NCBI GenBank assembly: GCA_934339365.1
Contig: CAKRHW010000001.1
Coordinates: 412,132-476,131, forward strand
DNA length: 64,000 nucleotides
Direction: 5' to 3'
From: an uncultured Lachnospiraceae bacterium
Lineage (GTDB): Bacteria; Bacillota; Clostridia; Lachnospirales; Lachnospiraceae
The translations under genes were made by a program, and so were the position numbers. Shown one piece after another: positions 35,826 to 44,602 of this stretch; position 1 is the stretch's first letter, and each line of letters begins with the position of its first letter. The notes under the pieces are model-generated. The model saw only the letters and a program-made list of their open reading frames with translations. It made no database searches and was not told where the DNA came from.

Positions 35826-36650
35826 TTACATATCCTCTTCCATTTGTTTCTTCAAAACATTCATCCGTTTCTTTAACAATGGATGTACATAATATGGTGC
35901 AATCTGACACATTGGTTCTAATACAAACATTCTCTTATTCATATATGGATGTGGAATCACAAGTTCTGGTTCTGACATAACCAGATCATCATAGAACAGA
36001 ATATCTAAATCTAAAGTTCTAGGACCCCAGTGAATTTTACGGTCTCTCTTCGCCAATTGTTCAATAGCCTGCATACAACGCAAAAGTTCCATTGGCCGAT
36101 AAATGGTATCTAATTCCAGACATCCATTTAAAAAATCATCCTGTTCAATCGGTCCGACCGGTTCTGTTATAATCAGATCGGATACCTTACCTACTCTGCA
36201 TTTTACATCCGCTTCCATCACTGCAATCGCATCATTGATATATTTCTCTTTGTCTCCCATATTCGAACCAACTGCAATATATGCTTTATGCCATTGTCTA
36301 GATACCTTCACTGATACATATTGTAATGGCAGTCCAATCGGTGCCCATGGTTTTTTTATTTCGATATCAATTTTTTTAATCTTCTTACTTCGAAGCAGCA
36401 TCTCCTCTGCTAATGTAGAAGCAGCTGTCTCAATCAGCTTAAACGTGTTCTTCTGCATAAAACCAGTAATAAATTTACATGCCTCTCCATAGTCTATGGA
36501 TTCTAACAGATCATCATCCTTCTGGGCCTTAGACAAATCTGCATACATGGTTGCAGACACAAGAAACTTCTGACCTAACATATTCTCTTCTTTGAAAACA
36601 CCATGATTCCCAAATACTTCTAAATCCTTAATAATAATTTGATCCATCAC
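35826..36650 (-). CDS. folBK: FolB-FolK fusion: dihydroneopterin aldolase and HMDP pyrophosphokinase
   Basis: Residues 1 to about 118 match dihydroneopterin aldolase (LEVFGNHGVFKEEN). Residues from about 121 on match the pyrophosphokinase (AYIAVGSNMGDKE, then WGPRTLDLDILFYDD). The two catalyse consecutive steps of folate synthesis. The gene lies between folP and pheA with short gaps, consistent with one operon. Confidence 0.95.
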   Translation of the reverse strand: MMDQIIIKDLEVFGNHGVFKEENMLGQKFLVSATMYADLSKAQKDDDLLESIDYGEACKFITGFMQKNTFKLIETAASTLAEEMLLRSKKIKKIDIEIKKPWAPIGLPLQYVSVKVSRQWHKAYIAVGSNMGDKEKYINDAIAVMEADVKCRVGKVSDLIITEPVGPIEQDDFLNGCLELDTIYRPMELLRCMQAIEQLAKRDRKIHWGPRTLDLDILFYDDLVMSEPELVIPHPYMNKRMFVLEPMCQIAPYYVHPLLKKRMNVLKKQMEEDM

Positions 36651-36659
36651 CTGACCTCC

Positions 36660-37505
36660 TTATTCTTCTACATTTGCCATTGCCTCTGTCATTTTTAATG
36701 CTCTGGCATTCTCTAAGACATCATGAACACGAAAGATTCTGCATCCTTTCATATAACCGAAAACAGTTGTCGCAACCGTTCCTTCCATGCGCTGATCTGC
36801 TTTCAGATTCAGAGCATAACCAATCATCGACTTCCTTGAAGTACCAAGCAAAACCGGATACCCCAATGTCTGTAAGACATCTAAATGCTTCATCATAACA
36901 AGATTATCCCGGTATGTCTTTCCAAATCCAATTCCAGGATCAAGACAGATCTTATTTTCTGAAATTCCGGCCCTCTTTGCGATTTCCAGTGTCTTCTGTA
37001 AATCCTTCTGCACTTCTGCTGTGACATCTTCGTAAAAACTTTCCTGTTTATCCGCACCCACAGTTGAAATGTTCCGATTATGCATCAGACAGCAGGCGAC
37101 GTCATATTTTGCAATTACTTCTGCCATCTCTCCCTGATCATACTGAAGTCCCCAGATATCATTAATCATATCTGCTCCGGCTAAGATACCGGCTTGTGCA
37201 ACCTTACTATGATACGTATCAAGTGCAACTGCAACATCAAATCTCTTCTTAATTGCTTCAATTGCAGGAACAACTCTGCTAATCTCTTCTTCATTTGAGA
37301 TGTGTGTATAACCACCAGGTCTGGTAGATTCCCCGCCTACATCAATAATTGTTGCTCCATCCTGAATCATTTTTTCTGTCTGCTTCAACGCATCTTCTAA
37401 ACGATAAAACTTACCGCCATCTGAAAAAGAATCCGGAGTTACATTCAAGATTCCCATAATATATCCATTTTTTTCCGTATCAAATTCTTTCTCTCCAATA
37501 ATCAT
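36660..37505 (-). CDS. folP: dihydropteroate synthase
   Basis: The 281-residue enzyme joins the pterin pyrophosphate and p-aminobenzoate. GILNVTPDSFSDGG and VGGESTRPGG are the conserved substrate-binding loops, and KSMIGY is near the C-terminus. It overlaps no neighbour and sits nine bases before folBK. Confidence 0.96.
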   Translation of the reverse strand: MIIGEKEFDTEKNGYIMGILNVTPDSFSDGGKFYRLEDALKQTEKMIQDGATIIDVGGESTRPGGYTHISNEEEISRVVPAIEAIKKRFDVAVALDTYHSKVAQAGILAGADMINDIWGLQYDQGEMAEVIAKYDVACCLMHNRNISTVGADKQESFYEDVTAEVQKDLQKTLEIAKRAGISENKICLDPGIGFGKTYRDNLVMMKHLDVLQTLGYPVLLGTSRKSMIGYALNLKADQRMEGTVATTVFGYMKGCRIFRVHDVLENARALKMTEAMANVEE

Positions 37506-37529
37506 TTGTCTGTCCCTTTCTTTCTACTG

Positions 37530-38090
37530 CTATGGTCGTCCTATCATTCTGAAAAAACGATTCTGTAATGTCTCATTATCTCTAAATTCTCCTCGTGCAG
37601 CAAAAGTAACTGTCTGGCTTCCAGGTTTTTTCACTCCACGCATCGTCATACACATATGCTCTGCTTCCACTAAAACCATGACTCCTTTGGGTTTTAAATA
37701 TTGCATAATTGTATCTGCAATCTGATTCGTCATCTGTTCCTGGATCTGTGGCCGTCTTGCAAATACTTCTACAGTTCTTGCAAGCTTACTTAACCCTACT
37801 ACCTTTCCATCCGGCAGATATGCGATATGTGCATGTCCATAAAACGGAACCAGATGATGCTCACAATTAGAATAAAACCGAATATCCTTTTCAATTACCA
37901 TTTCCTCATTTTCACAGGAAAATGTCTTCTTTAAATGAACACCTGCATCTTCATTTAAGCCTTTATAAATCTCTTCATACATTCTTGCAACTCTCTCCGG
38001 TGTTTCTTTTAAACCTTCCCGGTGAATGTCTTCTCCGATTCCCTCCAAAATCAAACGAACTCCCTGCTCGATTTTATCTTTATCCATCAT
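37530..38090 (-). CDS. folE: GTP cyclohydrolase I
   Basis: The 186-residue enzyme opens the GTP ring to start pterin synthesis. Zinc and active-site residues are in [12 protein letters not shown] and [14 protein letters not shown] 38090 is preferred. An upstream TTG at 38108 is in frame, but the TTGGAG there more likely contains the ribosome binding site. Confidence 0.95.
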   Translation of the reverse strand: MMDKDKIEQGVRLILEGIGEDIHREGLKETPERVARMYEEIYKGLNEDAGVHLKKTFSCENEEMVIEKDIRFYSNCEHHLVPFYGHAHIAYLPDGKVVGLSKLARTVEVFARRPQIQEQMTNQIADTIMQYLKPKGVMVLVEAEHMCMTMRGVKKPGSQTVTFAARGEFRDNETLQNRFFRMIGRP

Positions 38091-38156
38091 AATATTTCTT
38101 TTCTCCAATCTCTATTATTCAGAGTGTCTATAATAGTTCTTATTATAATACGAAAA

Positions 38157-38190
38157 AAGGATTTGGGAAAGTAGTATTTCCAAAATCCTT
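38157..38190 (-). terminator. terminator after folC
   Basis: Minus-strand AAGGATTTTGGAAA pairs imperfectly with TTTCCCAAATCCTT and is followed by TTTTTCG. It separates folC from folE. An AT-rich TATTAT stretch directly after it could serve as the -10 of a folE promoter. Confidence 0.7.
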
Positions 38191-38207
38191 CTTACTTGAG
38201 AATGTTT

Positions 38208-39497
38208 TTATTTTTTTAATGCCCGGATTGTATCTCCTACATAATAAAGCGAGCCAAAACTAAGCACGACTCCATCTTTTTTCGCTTCTTTTTTTGCATC
38301 GAAAACAGCCTGTTCCACTGTCTCCTCTGCTACTACTGACTGATTTACTTTTGCAATCTGTTTTGCTAATTCTTTTGCATCTAAACTTCTTGGATTATTA
38401 GGTGTCACTGTAAAAATCTTTTCTGCATAAGGTGCCAACATCTCAATAATCTGTGTATAATCCTTATCTGCCATAACTCCCATAAGAAAAATAATTCTTT
38501 TTCCGGAAAGGTACATTTCAATTGCTTCTTTCAGCCTCTTTGCGGCACCCGGATTATGTGCACCATCTACAATAAATAATGGATCCTTTTGAACTACTTC
38601 AAACCTTCCATGCCAGTTTGCGCGTCTGCATCCAAGCATCACAGCTTCATCCTCGAAACAATAGCCTTGTTCTTTTAATACCTGAACCGTTTCTAAAGCG
38701 GTAATGCAGTTTTGAATCTGATAAGGTGCAGCCATCGAAATCTGAACATTTGCGTATTCTTTTCCATTTGTACAAGAATAAGAAAATGTCTGACCTTCTA
38801 AGGTCGATTCTAAAACATCTGCACTGTTGTTCGTAATAACTAAATCTGCTTCTAACTCTTTTGCTTTTCTTTTGATTACATTCATGACTGCATCTGTCTG
38901 CCGATAAAGCACTACCGGACAATTCTTTAAAATAATTCCTGCCTTATTTTCTGCAATCTCTTCTATGGTATTCCCTAAAAACCTCATATGATCCATACTA
39001 ATCGATGTAATCACACTGCATAATACCTGTTTCATCACATTAGTAGCATCTAAGGTTCCGCCTAAACCTGTTTCTAAGACTACAACATCACATTTTTGCT
39101 GATAAAAATACAAAAAGCTGACTGCTGTTTCAATCTCAAACGGAGTCGGATGAGCAAATCCATCTTCTGTCATCGCTTCTGCTGCATCTCTCACAGGTGT
39201 TAACAGCTCTGCAAATGATTCTTTTGCAATATAAGTCTCATCAATCTGAATTCTTTCTAAATATTCAAATATTGTCGGTGAAATATATCTTCCGGTCTTA
39301 TATCCTGCTGCTGTCAGAATGGAAGATAAAAAAGCAAGCGTAGAACCTTTTCCATTCGTTCCTGCTATATGAATGATTTTTAATTGATCCTGAGGATTTC
39401 CAATTCTTTTTAATAATTCTTTCATGCTTTCTAATCCCAGCACGCTTCCATATTTTGCAACCTGATTCATATAATCCATTGCTTCTGTGTAATTCAT
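38208..39497 (-). CDS. folC: folylpolyglutamate/dihydrofolate synthase
   Basis: The 429-residue Mur-ligase-like enzyme adds glutamate to folates. HIAGTNGKGST is the ATP-binding loop, DGAHNPGAA the ligand-binding motif, and LGLESMKELLKRIGNP at the start is typical of FolC. It completes the folate genes of this region. Confidence 0.95.
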   Translation of the reverse strand: MNYTEAMDYMNQVAKYGSVLGLESMKELLKRIGNPQDQLKIIHIAGTNGKGSTLAFLSSILTAAGYKTGRYISPTIFEYLERIQIDETYIAKESFAELLTPVRDAAEAMTEDGFAHPTPFEIETAVSFLYFYQQKCDVVVLETGLGGTLDATNVMKQVLCSVITSISMDHMRFLGNTIEEIAENKAGIILKNCPVVLYRQTDAVMNVIKRKAKELEADLVITNNSADVLESTLEGQTFSYSCTNGKEYANVQISMAAPYQIQNCITALETVQVLKEQGYCFEDEAVMLGCRRANWHGRFEVVQKDPLFIVDGAHNPGAAKRLKEAIEMYLSGKRIIFLMGVMADKDYTQIIEMLAPYAEKIFTVTPNNPRSLDAKELAKQIAKVNQSVVAEETVEQAVFDAKKEAKKDGVVLSFGSLYYVGDTIRALKK

Positions 39498-39519
39498 TTG
39501 ATAACTCTTCTTTCCTGTC

Positions 39520-40023
39520 TTATTCCTTTACCAGAACTTTTTGAATCTCAGCAATATACATAGTATGATAATTCTTGTCTGCATACCATTTCTGATCAAT
39601 TTCATCTGAGAAATCTTTCGGATCTAAATAAGTCTCACTCATCTTGCGACATACGAGAATCATATCTGCCTCTTCAATTCCTGTTGTTCCATCTACATAA
39701 TAAGGATGAATTCCGGCATCCTTCATCTTATCTGTATCACGTCCAGATACTGTTCCACAAAGATTTAATGCCTTTCTGTATTCCTCTCCTAAAAAAGATA
39801 AAGTAAAGGTATCATTTTGATCTACAAATTCTTTGGTATAACGTGTCTGGCGGATATATACATTTACTACATTTTTGCCCCACATAACACCAACACCACC
39901 CCAGCTTGCAGTCATGGTATTGCATTTCTTTTCGTCTCCTGCTGTCACTAACATCCATTCTTTTCCAATCTTGGTAAATGGATTAAACTGTAATTCTTCT
40001 GCTTTTACTTCTTTAAAGCTCAT
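39520..40023 (-). CDS. flavin reductase family protein
   Basis: The 167-residue protein has an FMN-binding split-barrel fold signature with WMLVTAGDEK, MTASWGGVGVMWGKN and CGTVSGRDTDK. The ATG at 40023 follows AGGAGGG by five bases. It is likely an NAD(P)H:flavin oxidoreductase or flavoredoxin. It lies downstream of the decayed fumarate reductase genes but appears intact. Confidence 0.88.
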   Translation of the reverse strand: MSFKEVKAEELQFNPFTKIGKEWMLVTAGDEKKCNTMTASWGGVGVMWGKNVVNVYIRQTRYTKEFVDQNDTFTLSFLGEEYRKALNLCGTVSGRDTDKMKDAGIHPYYVDGTTGIEEADMILVCRKMSETYLDPKDFSDEIDQKWYADKNYHTMYIAEIQKVLVKE

Positions 40024-40027
40024 TATT

Positions 40028-40819
40028 CTATCCCTCCTGATAATGATTAATTCTTGCCTGAATATCATCCAAAGCAATTTTTGCCGGACAGACATTTTTA
40101 CATGCCATGGCGTTCCCGCACCCGCGGAAAAAATGCTTTCGATATGCTTCTTTCATTTCTGTTTTATGTGTTCCCTCTTCATTTTGTTCTATTTCTTTAT
40201 AAAGATGAACCATTAATGGTGCTCCTTCAAACGTATGCCCCGGCGAAAAATTCGGGCATGCTTCTAAACAGCATCCACACATCAGACATTTGCTACTCTG
40301 ATATTGTAACTGATAATCCCACAAAAAGTCACTTGTTTTTTTCTTTTCTAACCAGACTTTTCGTTTTTTTAATGCATCAAATATGCATTGTCTGTCTACT
40401 TTCAAATCCCGAATAAGCGGAAACTTGTGTAACGGTTCTAATGTAATTTTTCCTCTTCTTTGTATATCCTTTAAAAAAACAGTACATGCCAATGCCGGTA
40501 TTCCATTGATTACCATGGCACAGGCACCGCATTTTCCTTCAAACCGAACCTGAATCTCATCCTTTTGAAACGATACAACAGAGGAAGTGGCAAATGCTGT
40601 TTCTTCCTTTGGATAATCTGTACGTACATGAGCTCCTCTGCTTTCTTTTCTTGCTCGTGCACAAAGAAGCATTGCTTCTGCAAGCAGATATTGTTTCGAA
40701 AGCAGGATATTTTCATCTAAAAAAGCAGTCGTATCTTTCAAAGAACTAATCTGCCTTTTTTCTTCTGCTACCCATTTAGCCGCATGATGTAATGTCTTTT
40801 CATCCCGACTGATTCCCAT
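40028..40819 (-). pseudogene. fused remnant: end of fumarate reductase flavoprotein joined to the iron-sulfur subunit
   Basis: The frame is open for 263 residues but is a chimera. Residues 1-95 match the C-terminal part of FrdA (ARARKESRGAHVRTDYP). From about residue 95 it becomes FrdB from the middle of the plant-ferredoxin domain (GKCGACAMVINGIPALAC), so the first half of the 2Fe-2S domain is missing and one of its four cysteine ligands is replaced. The C-terminal cluster motifs CLMCGCCLEACP and ACKNVCP are intact. The ATG at 40819 lacks a ribosome binding site and follows a stop in the FrdA remnant. A deletion across the frdA/frdB junction best explains it. Confidence 0.72.
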
Positions 40820-40825
40820 TGCATG

Positions 40826-41633
40826 CTACATCAGATTCTGTAACTCTTTCTGCCTGATCCCGATGTTCATCGTTCCACTGTATTTTTCCATCTTCTCTCG
40901 AATCACAGATAAAACAAATTCTTCTTTTATTTCCTGAAATGGCTGTGTCTGATTAAAATCTTTCACAACCGACTGTGCAGCAGCCTTTCCTCCATACAAT
41001 GCTCCTAACAGTGAATTTCCACCTAAACGATTTGCTCCATGATACTGACAGGCACATTCACCGGCAGCATAAAGACCTTTCTGACTGGTTCTATGAAATC
41101 CATCTACATAAATTCCACCCATAAAATAATACGGTCTATCCTCTTTTTTATGAATAAACGTCCGCCTTCTCCACGTATGGCTTCCGTCATTAACAGATTC
41201 TTCCCATGAAGTTTTACCGTTGTGGGATGATATTGTACAAATTCCAAATTCGAAAACCATACTCCGTCTGCAAACAGACTTGCGGCCGCACTCCCGGTAT
41301 TTAACACAGAACCTGTTGCATTACCAAATATTCCATTTAAACCGCCACATGCCATTATCATAGCATCGGTTTGCAAAAATTTCAATTCATCCCGGTCTCT
41401 GTGATATAAAATACAGCCGACACATCTTCCTTTTCCCATGTTTCCTTTTGATGAATGGAAGGATCATCCTCCTTCCCTAGCGCAGCATTGATTCCACCCT
41501 CTGCCATCACTGACTGTGCCCGTTCTGATGGCATATCTGAAACAAGAACGGAAGAAACATTACATTTTGCAAGCTGAATTGCCGCACTTAAGCCTGCTGC
41601 TCCCGCTCCGATAATCACTACCTTTCTCTCCAT
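40826..41633 (-). pseudogene. broken fumarate reductase/succinate dehydrogenase flavoprotein subunit
   Basis: Three frames are needed to follow the FrdA homology. The first covers the FAD-binding start (VVIIGAGAAGLSAAIQLA, 41633-41430), the second GRCVGCILYH to MTEAIRGEGGRLF (41430-41140), the third PYYFMGGIYVDG to NRLGGNSLLGALYGGK (41150-40826). Compared with the family, about 100 residues are lost at each of the two junctions, removing much of the substrate-binding domain. The next frame ends in TAG before the remnant at 40819. The protein cannot be a working flavoprotein, so the locus is degraded. Confidence 0.82.
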
Positions 41634-41704
41634 TTTTTCCTCTCTTTTCTTTCGTTTTTTCTATACTGCTTTTGAAATAATTTGTGTTCTTTCCTGTTCT
41701 GACA

Positions 41705-42025
41705 TTATTTCCAGATGATATAATACATAACAAATGCCAGTGTAAAGAAAAGTAAAATAAGAATTCCTATTCCTGTCACACGTTTTCCCCAGTATACTGC
41801 ATTCATTCCAGCATACCATTTACCCGTCTGTTTTCTAGCTCTGATTGCATTTACAGTCATGCAGATACTTAACAATGCATGGACTCCCACTAGAACTTCT
41901 AATAAAACTGCAATCTGCCAGATTGTGATCGTACTGATTCCTAATAAAAAGAAACTTCCTAAAATACCATGCAAAAATAATAAAATCAGAATGACCCGTA
42001 CAATCCATGAATTCCATTTTCTCAT
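41705..42025 (-). CDS. small membrane protein, probable fumarate reductase cytochrome/anchor subunit
   Basis: The 106-residue protein has three hydrophobic helices (VILILLFLHGIL, VLVGVHALLSICMT, GILILLFFTLAFVMY) with histidines in the first two, as in the membrane anchors of succinate dehydrogenase/fumarate reductase. It lies directly upstream of the broken flavoprotein gene and overlaps the previous gene by four bases. The assignment rests on position and topology. It may have lost its function with the rest of the locus. Confidence 0.5.
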   Translation of the reverse strand: MRKWNSWIVRVILILLFLHGILGSFFLLGISTITIWQIAVLLEVLVGVHALLSICMTVNAIRARKQTGKWYAGMNAVYWGKRVTGIGILILLFFTLAFVMYYIIWK

Positions 42026-42270
42026 TGCTGTTTCTCCCCGTTTAAGGAAATCTTTTTCTCCTGGTATTGCTGCTTTTTCTCACCTAAGTCAAAATCATCC
42101 GCTGTATATCCCCATTCTGTTGTCTGTTTGACATGCTCTTTCTTTTTTGTTGCACCAGACAAGGCATCTACGACCGTAAATTGCGGATCAAAACTACTTT
42201 TATAAAGAAAAACTCCGCCGATAATCAAAAATACGATTACACCGATTCCTAATCCGATTCTTCTTTTCAT
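42022..42270 (-). CDS. small single-pass membrane protein with an FMN-binding-like motif
   Basis: The 82-residue protein has one N-terminal membrane helix (LGIGVIVFLIIGGVFLY) and then VVDALSGATKK, which resembles the D(A/T)xSGAT flavinylation motif of FMN-binding domains found beside fumarate reductases. A full FMN-binding domain would be longer, so it may be truncated. ATG 42270 overlaps the preceding GNAT stop. Confidence in function is low. Confidence 0.45.
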   Translation of the reverse strand: MKRRIGLGIGVIVFLIIGGVFLYKSSFDPQFTVVDALSGATKKKEHVKQTTEWGYTADDFDLGEKKQQYQEKKISLNGEKQQ

Positions 42271-42881
42271 TCCATCCCGCCTTTTAAAATTTTTTCGACA
42301 TCTGTACTCTGACATATCTTTGAAAATGGAGTAAATTCTTTTGGAATTGTTTCATGTGTTCCAATCATTTTTTCCATCCAGATCATATGATACCAGCGAT
42401 TGAATTTATACCCACAATTATGGAACGTTCCAATTAGCTGATATCCTATATGTTCGTGAAACTGTGCACTGTTTTTCGTCAGATACTCATCCTCTTTGTC
42501 CGGATATCCAATACATGCATAAAGATTCTGTATTCCCTGCAGCTTTAATAACTGTTCTAATACCTGATACAGTTTCTTTCCAATTCCTCTTCGTTTCTTA
42601 GAAGAATCTACATAAATTGTCATTTCTACTGCCCAGTCATAGGCTTTTCTCTCTTTTAAAGGTCCTGCATAAGCATATCCTATGATATGTCCCTTTTCTT
42701 CTGCTGCGATATAAGGATAATTTTCTAATGTATGTGTAATCCTTTGTTCAAATTCCTGTCTTGTCGGAACTTCATATTCAAATGTAATGGCTGTGTGCAG
42801 GACATAAGGCTCATAAATATGCAATAATTCGTCTGCATCTTCTTTCGATACCAGACGAAAAGAAATTTCCTGCTGATTCAT
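42267..42881 (-). CDS. GNAT acetyltransferase, phosphinothricin-acetyltransferase-like
   Basis: The 204-residue protein matches the Pat/YncA group: ITFEYEVPT near the start, WAVEMTIYVDSSKKRRGIGKKLY as the acetyl-CoA binding segment and a final NCGYKFNRWYHMIWMEK. These enzymes N-acetylate small amino-acid-like compounds such as phosphinothricin or methionine sulfone derivatives. It is the first gene of the fumarate reductase remnant operon. Confidence 0.88.
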   Translation of the reverse strand: MNQQEISFRLVSKEDADELLHIYEPYVLHTAITFEYEVPTRQEFEQRITHTLENYPYIAAEEKGHIIGYAYAGPLKERKAYDWAVEMTIYVDSSKKRRGIGKKLYQVLEQLLKLQGIQNLYACIGYPDKEDEYLTKNSAQFHEHIGYQLIGTFHNCGYKFNRWYHMIWMEKMIGTHETIPKEFTPFSKICQSTDVEKILKGGME

Positions 42882-42942
42882 TTTTCTTTCCTTTCTTTTG
42901 TTTTTTTCTTCATTTTATCTTGCATTTTTACAGAATGCAACT

Positions 42943-43803
42943 TTATTTCATATATGCTTTAGCTGATTCAGATGTTGCAAGTCCTCCCTGACTGGTCTCT
43001 TTCAGACACGCCGGCATCTGATTTCCAATTCTTCTCATACTGTCAATGACATCATCCGGGTCAATTGCACTCCTGATTCCTGCCATTGCAAGCTGGGCTG
43101 ATGTTACTGCATTTACTGCTCCATAAGAATTTCTCTTAATGCATGGAACTTCTACTAATCCTGCCACCGGATCACAGGTAAGTCCTAACATATTTTTTAA
43201 TGCAAGTGCTGCAGCATGCATCACACACTGTGCATCTCCTCCCTGCAGCTCTGCTAACGCTGCAGCTGCCATTGCACTAGCCGAACCAATCTCTGCCTGA
43301 CATCCGCCGGCTGCACCGGCAATAAAAGCATTCTGTGCAATCACTTTTCCAATTCCTGCTGCAACATATAAAGCATGTACCATTTCTTCTTCATCCACCT
43401 GAAAATCCTGTGCATAACTTAACAACACTGCCGGAAGCACTCCACATGCACCTGCGGTCGGAGCAGCAACAATTCTTCTCATACAGGCATTCGACTCCCC
43501 CATTTTAATTGCTTTTTCCATGACTTTTCCAACAAAAGGTCCACAAATATTTTTTTCACTTTCATTATATGCATGAAGCAATGCTCCATCTCCGCCTGCC
43601 CGCCCACTTGGGGAACGAAGTGTTCCATCATAAGAATCATCTGCACTCTTCATCGCTTCATACATTTTTTTCATCTTATCATACGATTGTTCTTTTGTCC
43701 GTTCACTTTCATTCATATCCTCTAACTGGACAATTTCCCATACTTTTTTCCCCCGCTCTACAGATAACTCCTCTAATTCTTTTAATGTATGATACTCTGT
43801 CAT
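42943..43803 (-). CDS. sdaAA: L-serine ammonia-lyase, iron-sulfur-dependent, alpha subunit
   Basis: The 286-residue subunit holds the 4Fe-4S cluster that deaminates L-serine to pyruvate. AAPTAGACGVLPAVL, QAEIGSASAMAAAAL and LTCDPVAGLVEVPCIKRN are the conserved motifs with the cluster cysteines. ATG 43803 follows AAAGGA. It is read together with the beta subunit. Confidence 0.95.
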   Translation of the reverse strand: MTEYHTLKELEELSVERGKKVWEIVQLEDMNESERTKEQSYDKMKKMYEAMKSADDSYDGTLRSPSGRAGGDGALLHAYNESEKNICGPFVGKVMEKAIKMGESNACMRRIVAAPTAGACGVLPAVLLSYAQDFQVDEEEMVHALYVAAGIGKVIAQNAFIAGAAGGCQAEIGSASAMAAAALAELQGGDAQCVMHAAALALKNMLGLTCDPVAGLVEVPCIKRNSYGAVNAVTSAQLAMAGIRSAIDPDDVIDSMRRIGNQMPACLKETSQGGLATSESAKAYMK

Positions 43804-43819
43804 ATAAAGTCCTTTCTTT

Positions 43820-44479
43820 CTAAATTCCTGCAAAATAAGTAACTTTTAAAACTCCTTCTATATGTTCTAACCAGGAAATTCCTTCTTGTGGAATCTGCTG
43901 ATCACATTCTACTACCATAACTGCCTTCTGTCCTCTTGCCGAACGATACAACTGCATGGTTGCAATATTGACTCCCTTATGTGCAAGCATCGATGTAACT
44001 TCCGATACATGTCCTGGCTGATCTAAATTATGAACGATAAGTGTCGGATTTTCTCCTGAGAAATTTGTTGCAATTCCATCTATTTTATCAATATTAATTC
44101 TGGAACCACCGATGGAAGATGCCTGTACTTCAATCTTTTTTCCTGTTACACCTGTCAGTTTAAGAATTGCTGTATTCGGATGTGCATCCTCTAACTGTGC
44201 CTCTGCAAATGTAACTTCCACTCCCTGTTCTTTTGCAAGTTCAAAACTTCGGGTAATCTGATAATCATCTGGCTGCATTCCTAATAATCCCGCTACAATT
44301 GCCTTTTTCGTACCATGGCCTTCTCCTGTTGCTAAAAATGATCCATACAGTAATATTTCTGCCTGCTTTACTTTTTCCCCTAATAACTTTCCTGCAATAT
44401 ATCCAATTCGTACAGCGCCTGCTGTATGGGAACTAGACGGTCCGACCATAATTGGTCCTACAATATCAAAAAGATCCAC
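43820..44479 (-). CDS. sdaAB: L-serine ammonia-lyase beta subunit
   Basis: The 219-residue subunit starts with GPIMVGPSSSHTAGAVRIG and ends with an ACT domain (IVHNLDQPGHVSEVTSMLA). I chose GTG 44479 because AGGAGGTGG lies six bases upstream and the conserved region begins there, although the frame is open further upstream. The gap to sdaAA is 16 bases. Confidence 0.94.
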   Translation of the reverse strand: MDLFDIVGPIMVGPSSSHTAGAVRIGYIAGKLLGEKVKQAEILLYGSFLATGEGHGTKKAIVAGLLGMQPDDYQITRSFELAKEQGVEVTFAEAQLEDAHPNTAILKLTGVTGKKIEVQASSIGGSRINIDKIDGIATNFSGENPTLIVHNLDQPGHVSEVTSMLAHKGVNIATMQLYRSARGQKAVMVVECDQQIPQEGISWLEHIEGVLKVTYFAGI

Positions 44480-44500
44480 TGTTATCCACCTCCTGCTTTT

Positions 44501-44509
44501 AGTATACCA
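44501..44509 (-). promoter_or_regulatory. extended -10 promoter of sdaAB-sdaAA
   Basis: Minus-strand TGGTATACT is an extended -10 element about 22 bases before the GTG start, so the leader is very short. A weak -35 (TTGCGT) lies about 20 bases upstream. Confidence 0.45.
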
Positions 44510-44550
44510 CATCTTATAATCTTAAAACGCAAAATTCCCTAAATTCAAAA

Positions 44551-44576
44551 TGCCTTATCATTTTCATGATAAGGCA
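44551..44576 (-). terminator. terminator after the permease-dehydrogenase gene
   Basis: TGCCTTATCAT (44551-44561) pairs perfectly with ATGATAAGGCA (44566-44576) around a four-base loop. The minus strand continues with TTTTG. It lies 27 bases after the stop. Confidence 0.75.
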
Positions 44577-44602
44577 CTTTGATTCTGTTTTTACCTCTGT
44601 AA

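Noticed and set aside
40028..41633. Programmed frameshifting to make a full FrdA
   Set aside because: Large stretches of the protein are missing at the junctions, which frameshifting cannot restore.
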